From Bacilli bacterium (lineage in GTDB: Bacteria > Bacillota_I > Bacilli_A > RF39 > UBA660): DNA of 10,320 bases. Every line of letters begins with the position of its first letter. The first letter of the stretch is position 1. The position numbers and the translations under genes are program-made. Below, in pieces: positions 1-5,220 of this stretch. The stretch spans positions 1-10,320 of the forward strand of contig CAKJXT010000098.1 in NCBI GenBank assembly GCA_918219625.1, in the 5' to 3' direction. The notes beneath the pieces were generated by a model, which did not search any database, was not told the DNA's origin, and was given only the letters and a program-made list of their open reading frames with translations.

Positions 1-150
1 AGATAAAGTTGCTTTAGCAGTCGCAATATCTAAATCACGATAAACTTGAGTACTATCACCATTTATAACTTCACCATTATATCTTTTAGCAAGTTCTATA
101 CCCATCTTAGTCTTCCCAACTGCAGTAGGACCAACAACAACAATAATCAT
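1..150 (-). CDS. miaA: tRNA dimethylallyltransferase MiaA, N-terminal part (gene runs off the window)
   Basis: MiaA transfers a dimethylallyl group to N6 of A37 in tRNAs that read UNN codons, in the cytoplasm. Only the first 50 codons are inside the window. They are open throughout and start at the ATG at 150-148. Residues 7-14 are GPTAVGKT, the P-loop of the family. Residues 29-40 ([12 protein letters not shown]) match the conserved stretch that usually reads SADSxQVYRxxD, and DIATAK follows, close to the family's DIGTAK. The start lies 8 nt after the queA stop codon, and its AGGTGA ribosome-binding site overlaps that stop, so the two genes are almost surely co-transcribed and translationally coupled. 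Both products modify the tRNA anticodon loop. The gene is cut by the window edge and shows no sign of damage. Confidence 0.93.
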   Translation of the reverse strand, partial: MIIVVVGPTAVGKTKMGIELAKRYNGEVINGDSTQVYRDLDIATAKATLS

Positions 151-154
151 AATA

Positions 155-160
155 TCACCT
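155..160 (-). promoter_or_regulatory. miaA ribosome-binding site overlapping the queA stop
   Basis: AGGTGA on the minus strand begins inside the queA TAG stop (161-159) and lies 4 nt before the miaA ATG. Sharing bases between the stop codon and the ribosome-binding site points to coupled translation of queA and miaA. Confidence 0.75.
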
Positions 161-1181
161 ATTTTATAAACATTGCATCTCCAAAACTAAAAAATCTATA
201 CTTTTCATTAATAGCTTCATGGTATGCATTTAATATATTTTCTCTTCCAGCTAAAGCACTTACTAGCATTACTAAAGTAGACTTAGGTAAATGAAAATTA
301 GTAATTAAACAAGTAATTGCTTTAAACTCATAACCAGGATAAATAAATATATCAGTATTTCCAGAACATTCAACAAACTTGCCATACTTATTAATAACAC
401 TCTCTAAAGTTCTAGTACTTGTAGTACCAACAGCTATAATCCTATTACCATTTTCTTTTGCTCTATTTAAAATATCAGCAGTTTCTTTAGACATATTATA
501 ATACTCAGAATGCATATGATGATTATTAATATCATCAACCTCAACCGGTCTAAAAGTACCAAGTCCTACATGCAAAGTAACATTAGTAATAATAACACCT
601 TTATCTTTTAATTCTGATAACAATTCTTTAGTAAAATGCAATCCAGCAGTAGGAGCAGCAGCAGATCCAATATTTTTAGCATACACCGTATTATATCTAT
701 CCTTATCTTCTAATTTTTCATGAATATAAGGAGGAAGTGGCATCTCACCTAATCTATCTAATATTTCAAGTAATATTCCTGAATATAATAATTTAACTCT
801 AGTAACACCATCATCCAATAACTCTATAACTTCAGCACTCAACTCATCACTAAACTTAACAATAGTTCCAATATGAAGTCTCTTCTGAGGTCTTGATAAA
901 CATTCCCAAGTATCATTTCCTAAATCCTTAAGAAGCAATAATTCAATAACCGCACCAGTATCTTCCTTAACACCCATAAGTCTAGCAGGAATAACCTTAG
1001 TATCATTTATAACTAAAACATCACCAGGATTTAAATAATCAATAATATCTTTAAAAACATGATGTTCAACTTCACCTGTTTTTTTATCTAAAACCAACAA
1101 CCTAGACTCATCCCTATTTAAAATAGGAGTCTGCGCAATTAACTCTTGTGGTAATTCAAAATCAAAATCACTTGTTCTCAC
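159..1181 (-). CDS. queA: S-adenosylmethionine:tRNA ribosyltransferase-isomerase QueA
   Basis: QueA transfers and rearranges the ribosyl part of S-adenosylmethionine onto preQ1 at tRNA position 34, giving epoxyqueuosine, the step after Tgt in queuosine synthesis. The 340-residue protein is full length for the family. Family signatures are in order: [14 protein letters not shown] (4-17), [15 protein letters not shown] (23-32), [17 protein letters not shown] (54-70), GEMPLPPYI (145-153), [11 protein letters not shown] (174-184), [11 protein letters not shown] (203-213), [10 protein letters not shown] (252-261) and [12 protein letters not shown] (292-303). Translation starts at a GTG (1181-1179). 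AAGGTGA lies 4 nt upstream, and no ATG nearby would restore the conserved N-terminus. A promoter with a TGnTATAAT element precedes it, and miaA follows 8 nt downstream. Genes often found beside queA, such as tgt or ruvB, are not in view on this side. Confidence 0.97.
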   Translation of the reverse strand: MRTSDFDFELPQELIAQTPILNRDESRLLVLDKKTGEVEHHVFKDIIDYLNPGDVLVINDTKVIPARLMGVKEDTGAVIELLLLKDLGNDTWECLSRPQKRLHIGTIVKFSDELSAEVIELLDDGVTRVKLLYSGILLEILDRLGEMPLPPYIHEKLEDKDRYNTVYAKNIGSAAAPTAGLHFTKELLSELKDKGVIITNVTLHVGLGTFRPVEVDDINNHHMHSEYYNMSKETADILNRAKENGNRIIAVGTTSTRTLESVINKYGKFVECSGNTDIFIYPGYEFKAITCLITNFHLPKSTLVMLVSALAGRENILNAYHEAINEKYRFFSFGDAMFIK

Positions 1182-1185
1182 TATA

Positions 1186-1192
1186 TCACCTT
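1186..1192 (-). promoter_or_regulatory. queA ribosome-binding site (fixes the GTG start)
   Basis: AAGGTGA on the minus strand lies just upstream of GTG at 1181. It supports GTG initiation at the conserved SDFDF N-terminus. The leader is almost the same as that of miaA (AGGTGATAT followed by the start codon). Confidence 0.75.
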
Positions 1193-1204
1193 CAAAACAA
1201 AATT

Positions 1205-1233
1205 ATTATAACAAAATATATATAAAAATACAA
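1205..1233 (-). promoter_or_regulatory. Promoter for queA-miaA
   Basis: On the minus strand there is a -10 of TATAAT (1210-1205) with an upstream TG one base away, which makes an extended -10. A weak -35, TTGTAT (1233-1228), lies 17 bp upstream. Transcription would start near 1198, leaving a leader of under 20 nt that holds only the ribosome-binding site. The -35 lies inside the T-rich tail of the preceding terminator. Confidence 0.7.
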
Positions 1234-1261
1234 ACAAAAAGAAGTAGAATAAATCTACTTC
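1231..1261 (-). terminator. Rho-independent terminator after the M15 peptidase gene
   Basis: The arms GAAGTAGA (1241-1248) and TCTACTTC (1254-1261) form a perfect 8-bp stem with a 5-nt loop. On the minus strand the stem is followed at once by TTTTTGTTTG. It lies 11 nt past the stop codon at 1273 and separates the surface locus from queA. The downstream arm and T-tract are the same as in the infB terminator. Confidence 0.82.
1236..1249 (+). repeat. Left copy of a 14-nt direct repeat bracketing the three-gene block
   Basis: AAAAAGAAGTAGAA at 1236-1249 is repeated exactly and in the same orientation at 9565-9578. Each copy is one arm plus the T-tract of a terminator, one after infB and one before queA. 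Everything between the copies belongs to the surface locus. It may be just a shared terminator type, or a scar of insertion. Confidence 0.55.
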
Positions 1262-1272
1262 AAAAGTATATA

Positions 1273-4200
1273 CTAGATATTCTTCAAATAATCACTACGC
1301 ATTTTTAGAAAATCGTTTATTTCAACACCAGTATCATTACAATAATCAGCTGCAAATTCATATGCATGATTTGAATAATGTTTACTCCCTAATATGTAAC
1401 CACGTACCATTAATAAATCATTTATTTCAAGTACACCATCACCAGTAACATCGCCTTTAATAGAAACAATATATTCATCAACAAGCTTATCTCCATTATA
1501 AACTTTTATAATATTTCCTGTACCTATAATTCCTGATGTTTTTATAGTAGAGTTATCAGTTTCATACACTTTAACAGTATATTTTTGATCTAAACCTAAA
1601 CTAAAATTAGAAACACTTGTATTTAAATGAATACCTTTTATTATTTTTTCATTTTCGTGATTTTCAATAGTATAATCATTTATATCATCAGAAATAAGTT
1701 TCCATTCTGCATATAAATCAATATATTCTCTAGGCATATATAATTTATTGCTAGAATTATAAATCACATTATTATATTTCCATCCGATAAATTCATATCC
1801 AGGAAAATCATGACCTATAATATTATTATAATCTAAATCAACTTCATCACCATAACTATAGTAACGAGTAGCAATTCCGCTCCAGTGATAAGTAACTATA
1901 TATTTATCAGTAACCGTTACAGAACATGAAGCACTATGATTACCATCTCCTGTTGTAACAGTTACAGTCGCTTCTCCTACACCTACACCTGTAATCTTAC
2001 CAGTACTATCTACAGTTACAACACTAGGATCAGAACTTTCCCATGTTACATTTTGATTTGTTGAATAATCAGGTATAATCATATAATATAATTTATCTTC
2101 TTCACCAACATTTATTCTTGAAGATTCAGTAAGCGTAATATCACTAACACGATAATTAACAGTGCTATCCTCTAATTTTTTCTTATTAGTAGTAACATTT
2201 TCATTAATAATAATCTTACTACCTGATGGTATATTACCATTAGTTATTTGATTGTCACCATTATAAACACTAATATCACATTTATGACAATGAATTTTAT
2301 CTAATAAATCACTAACAGTATTAGAATTTAAATCAACACTATCTCCAAGAACATAATCATCCGAAAAATAGAAAACCACATCATATGTTGCATAAATATC
2401 ATCACTTGGCATATTTTCCATATCAACATTTTCAGTTGAATTCAATTTCTTTACTATATAAACTTTATTATTGTAATAAATCAAACTAGAATTAACAGAA
2501 GTAAATCTACTATCTCTCATCGCATTTGCAACTTCAAGAGGATCATTTCCAGTATATATATATGCCTTAGATAAATCATGTCCTTCATAAATTGGATAAA
2601 CAATATCATATTCTCTTAAACTATTAGAACTTTCAGAATTTTTCTTTATATAAACTTTATTATTATCAAAATCATACTCTACAACACAATTAGTACAATT
2701 AAACTTACCAGATGTTCTTTCTGCAGCTACTTGATCAAGTCCACCTTTATATAATAAATATGACTTAGATAAATCATGATCATCATTAGAATAACTAACA
2801 ATATCATAAGATTTAATTTCTTCATCATGATATGTAATAAAATATTTATTATCTGAAACATATGAACTAACATTAGGAACATTCTTTAAAGTAATATTTG
2901 AAGAATCAAATGTACCATTTCCAACATCAATATAACCATCACCTAATGAATATGATGAAGTAATTAAATCATTATCTTTATTTAATATCAAATAAATATC
3001 ATCTAAATTAATGTTCAAATCACCATTCATATCAGAATATTGAATTAAAGTACCACACGTATCACAAGCATTATTTTGTAAAAACTTATATAATTTATAT
3101 ATTAGCTCAGCATCATCACTATTTACAACACCATCACCATTTACATCACCAACTGTTGTAAAATCTCCAGTATAACCATAATTAGATACTATAGACGTTG
3201 CCTGAAAATCACACCCTTCCTTATTAGTAGCACTAGTCAATCTATCTCTACCTGCAGTATCCTCAAAATGCCACCACTCAGAAGCCAGTGTACCCATTCC
3301 AACATTTTCATTAATCATATAATTATCTAATCTTTTAGCATTTTCATCATTAAGCATACTACCAGAATAATTATCTGGAATCTTTGCGACATCTTTACTA
3401 TAATATTTAATCGAATCGGTACTAAGCTGATGCATAGGAGTAAACATATTAACTTCATTACATGTTCCATTTTCATACTTACATAAAGTAACATCAATTG
3501 CAGAACCTACATTATGGGCAGAAATATGACTACCTTTGCTAACTTGCGCAATAAAATAAGTCTTAGTCCAATCATACCTTGTACCTGTATTAGCACCATA
3601 ACTATGTAAAACATGTTCTTGAACCTGAGTGTTACTTTCAAATAAAGTATTAAACTTAGTAGCAACATACTCACTAGCACTAAATGGTCTATACGAATCA
3701 TAAATAAGTAAACTATAACCATCAGCTTTGGCAAGTGATTGTGCTTTAGCTATTTTTTTAGCCGCAGAATACAAGCTAGGAACAATAAATTCATCTCTCT
3801 CAATTTTACTATTATATGCTTTTCCTGTGCCATTAATTTTTTCACAAATTCCATTACTACAATTTTTACCATATAGAACTTGACCAGTCGCACCTGGAAT
3901 ATCTATATAACCATTATTATCACGTGTACGATAAACACTTGAATAAGCATTTGTTATATTATAATTTATACTTGGAACAACATCTGGAAGATTAATCATA
4001 CAATAATTATAATCAATATACCCATGATAATCTCCATATTGAATTTCCCAATAATTACCTTTCTCACCTAATACCATAAAAGGTTGTCCGGCACTAACTG
4101 TAGTAATTGTATTAGAACTACCATCAGCAGAATTTTTAAGTGGTAAATTTATAGCAGCCCATCCAGTAGATCCAAATATACTCTTTTCAAACCCTTCTAT

Positions 4201-4326
4201 TTGAGCAGTTGAATATCTATTAGAAATAGAGCTCTTATAATTCTTTTTCATATTAGGAAGAAAAATAATTCCCATAATAAAAATAAAACTTAAAAATAAA
4301 AATAAGATATACCTAACTTTTTTCAT
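1273..4326 (-). CDS. Exported VanX-like (M15D) metallopeptidase with two dockerin-type modules
   Basis: This is a probable zinc D-alanyl-D-alanine (di)peptidase acting outside the cell. Residues 6-25 are a membrane-spanning signal or anchor segment after MKK. Residues 52-110 look like a bacterial SH3 domain. Residues 125-355 are the catalytic domain: YDSYRP with Arg213, SAHNVGSAID with His271 and Asp278, and EWWHFE with Glu350 and His353. These match the zinc ligands, catalytic Glu and Arg of VanX. Residues 392-450 are an EF-hand pair like a dockerin. Three novel repeats (507-700), a Big_2 Ig-like domain (722-805) and a B-repeat/Flg_new module (809-876) follow. The C-terminus is a pre-dockerin module (895-955) and a dockerin (956-1016). 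The ATG at 4326 has AGGGCGGTG upstream and a strong promoter. Classical VanX is cytoplasmic and about 200 residues, and no other van gene is present, so peptidoglycan or cell-surface work is more likely than vancomycin resistance. The exact substrate is unknown. Confidence 0.85.
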   Translation of the reverse strand: MKKVRYILFLFLSFIFIMGIIFLPNMKKNYKSSISNRYSTAQIEGFEKSIFGSTGWAAINLPLKNSADGSSNTITTVSAGQPFMVLGEKGNYWEIQYGDYHGYIDYNYCMINLPDVVPSINYNITNAYSSVYRTRDNNGYIDIPGATGQVLYGKNCSNGICEKINGTGKAYNSKIERDEFIVPSLYSAAKKIAKAQSLAKADGYSLLIYDSYRPFSASEYVATKFNTLFESNTQVQEHVLHSYGANTGTRYDWTKTYFIAQVSKGSHISAHNVGSAIDVTLCKYENGTCNEVNMFTPMHQLSTDSIKYYSKDVAKIPDNYSGSMLNDENAKRLDNYMINENVGMGTLASEWWHFEDTAGRDRLTSATNKEGCDFQATSIVSNYGYTGDFTTVGDVNGDGVVNSDDAELIYKLYKFLQNNACDTCGTLIQYSDMNGDLNINLDDIYLILNKDNDLITSSYSLGDGYIDVGNGTFDSSNITLKNVPNVSSYVSDNKYFITYHDEEIKSYDIVSYSNDDHDLSKSYLLYKGGLDQVAAERTSGKFNCTNCVVEYDFDNNKVYIKKNSESSNSLREYDIVYPIYEGHDLSKAYIYTGNDPLEVANAMRDSRFTSVNSSLIYYNNKVYIVKKLNSTENVDMENMPSDDIYATYDVVFYFSDDYVLGDSVDLNSNTVSDLLDKIHCHKCDISVYNGDNQITNGNIPSGSKIIINENVTTNKKKLEDSTVNYRVSDITLTESSRINVGEEDKLYYMIIPDYSTNQNVTWESSDPSVVTVDSTGKITGVGVGEATVTVTTGDGNHSASCSVTVTDKYIVTYHWSGIATRYYSYGDEVDLDYNNIIGHDFPGYEFIGWKYNNVIYNSSNKLYMPREYIDLYAEWKLISDDINDYTIENHENEKIIKGIHLNTSVSNFSLGLDQKYTVKVYETDNSTIKTSGIIGTGNIIKVYNGDKLVDEYIVSIKGDVTGDGVLEINDLLMVRGYILGSKHYSNHAYEFAADYCNDTGVEINDFLKMRSDYLKNI
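1296..1476 (-). repeat. Dockerin-coding repeat, copy 1 (C-terminus of the M15D peptidase)
   Basis: This 181-bp stretch matches 5241-5421 without gaps at 173 of 181 positions. It codes for the end of the pre-dockerin strand and the whole two-loop dockerin. The two proteins differ by only one residue in the dockerin itself (His/Arg in SNHAYE versus SNRAYE). Loop 1 has Asp959, Thr961, Asp963 and Asp970 at calcium positions 1, 3, 5 and 12. Loop 2 has Asp994, Cys996, Asp998 and Asp1005. Both loops end in E-I-N-D, so the putative cohesin-contact residues at positions 10-11 are symmetrical. Confidence 0.92.
2227..2808 (-). repeat. Three protein repeats of unrecognised family, with CxxC pairs
   Basis: Residues 507-572, 573-647 and 648-700 of the M15D protein are diverged copies of one unit of about 65 residues. 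Each begins with Tyr-Asp-(Ile/Val)-Val. The first two share HDLSK(S/A)Y and NNKVYI. The first has Cys544 and Cys547, and the second has Ser610 and Ser613 at the same offsets. The third, more diverged, has Cys680 and Cys683 at a similar place. I do not recognise the family. A small beta-rich spacer or binding domain is an inference. Confidence 0.65.
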
Positions 4327-4352
4327 TTCAACACCGCCCTTATACCATATAA

Positions 4353-4381
4353 ATTATAACATAAAAAAAGAATTATGTAAA
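4353..4381 (-). promoter_or_regulatory. Promoter of the M15D peptidase gene, overlapping the upstream terminator
   Basis: On the minus strand a -35 of TTTACA (4381-4376) is spaced 17 bp from a -10 of TATAAT (4358-4353) that carries an upstream TG, making an extended -10. The -35 is formed by bases of the cohesin-gene terminator hairpin. Transcription would begin near 4346, about 20 nt before the ATG. Confidence 0.8.
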
Positions 4382-4392
4382 AACACAATTCT
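4363..4392 (-). terminator. Rho-independent terminator of the cohesin gene
   Basis: On the minus strand AGAATTGTGT (4392-4383), loop TTTT, then ACATAATTCT (4378-4369) form a 10-bp stem with one G-U pair. A run of T residues down to 4363 follows. The stem starts inside the TAG stop codon at 4393-4391. Confidence 0.8.
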
Positions 4393-5140
4393 AAATTTTA
4401 TTAAAATAATTCTTCTTCCTTAAAGATATGTAAGAAATACCACCAACAACTAGTAAAGCAATACCTAATGCTGAAAGTGTAACACCTGTATCTGGATTAC
4501 TTGGTACTTCTTTTTTTGTTTCAGAAACATCAGTCTTTGCATCTGTATTGGTATTTGTATTATCATTAGTATTTGTATCTGTATTAGTGTTATTATTATC
4601 ATCAGGAGTTGTATTATCATTATTAGAATCAACAACACTAATTAACAAAGGAACATTAGTCAAAGTGGTAATTTCAAAGTCAGAATTTTCAATATAAGAT
4701 AATTTTATATCACTAAATTCAATTTTAGCATCTCCCACTAAACTACCAGCAGTTACATTAAAACTTCCAACTTCTTTTCTAGAATTTTCGCTACCAGGGA
4801 TTTCATTTTGATCTCTTCCAACCATAAACTTACTAGTAGTATCGCTAATTTGATTTATAGCACTACTCTGATTATTCCAAATAGAATCATGAACAAACCC
4901 AGTAATATTATTCATATTTGTCAAACTAACTATCGCAGAAAGACCATTAACCACTTTATCACTTTCAATTGACATTGTAATCTTTACAGTTTGACCAGTT
5001 TCTATTTGAAATTTAGAATCTGATATTTCACAAGAAGTGCCATCAGTTTTTAAACAACTTGAAATAAATAAATCAGCAGCTGAAACATACAAAGGTAAAA
5101 TAAACATAGAAATACCCGTAATTACTACTTTTTTTAACAT
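4391..5140 (-). CDS. Single-cohesin surface anchor protein with NPDTG sorting signal
   Basis: This is probably a cell-surface docking protein. Residues 1-21 are a signal peptide (MLKK, a hydrophobic stretch, then VSA before Ala22). Residues 22-170 look like a cohesin. GQTVKITMSIESD (49-61) with NGLSAIVSLT matches the early strands, and GSFNVTAGSLVGDAKIEFSDIKLS (125-148) matches the characteristic late strands. Cys29 and Cys37 may form a disulfide. Residues 171-206 are an Asn/Thr/Asp linker. The C-terminus is NPDTG (215-219), a membrane segment (220-239) and RKK, arranged like a sortase signal but with NPDTG in place of LPxTG. The ATG at 5140 has AGGAGAG upstream. The gene lies between two dockerin-bearing peptidase genes, which fits a role in holding them on the wall, like the single-cohesin ScaE anchor of ruminococci. 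The cohesin call rests on pattern only. Another beta-sandwich adhesin is the alternative. Confidence 0.68.
   Translation of the reverse strand: MLKKVVITGISMFILPLYVSAADLFISSCLKTDGTSCEISDSKFQIETGQTVKITMSIESDKVVNGLSAIVSLTNMNNITGFVHDSIWNNQSSAINQISDTTSKFMVGRDQNEIPGSENSRKEVGSFNVTAGSLVGDAKIEFSDIKLSYIENSDFEITTLTNVPLLISVVDSNNDNTTPDDNNNTNTDTNTNDNTNTNTDAKTDVSETKKEVPSNPDTGVTLSALGIALLVVGGISYISLRKKNYFNKI
4523..4630 (-). repeat. Low-complexity Asn/Thr/Asp linker repeat
   Basis: Short, imperfect reiterations of Asn, Thr and Asp codons encode residues 171-206 of the cohesin protein (units such as TNTD and NDNT). The tract is acidic and probably flexible, and would hold the cohesin domain away from the wall. 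Its length could vary between strains by replication slippage. Confidence 0.85.
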
Positions 5141-5170
5141 TTTAAATCTCTCCTATCATAATATATATAC

Positions 5171-5199
5171 ATCATAACACAATATAATCTTAAAATCAA
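5171..5199 (-). promoter_or_regulatory. Promoter of the cohesin gene
   Basis: On the minus strand a -35 of TTGATT (5199-5194) and a -10 of TATGAT (5176-5171) are 17 bp apart, with TG one base before the -10. It lies in the 80-bp gap after the cysteine peptidase gene. I find no convincing terminator in that gap, so read-through from the peptidase gene is also possible. Confidence 0.72.
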
Positions 5200-5220
5200 G
5201 TTCAATATAATTAGTACAAA

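Noticed and set aside
46..294. Plus-strand open frame of 82 codons over miaA and queA
   Set aside because: It is antisense to two clearly conserved genes, has low-complexity composition and no ribosome-binding site of note.
1182..1272. Riboswitch (for example preQ1) upstream of queA
   Set aside because: The proposed transcript start leaves a leader of under 20 nt, too short for a preQ1 aptamer. The rest of the gap is a terminator and promoter.
1273..4326. Vancomycin-resistance gene (vanX or vanXY)
   Set aside because: The catalytic motifs fit VanX, but the protein has an export segment, SH3-like, dockerin and Ig-like parts, and there is no vanH, ligase, vanR or vanS near it.
4523..4630. CRISPR-like or tandem DNA repeat array
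   Set aside because: The repeats are short, imperfect and in frame, and encode an Asn/Thr/Asp linker. There are no spacers.
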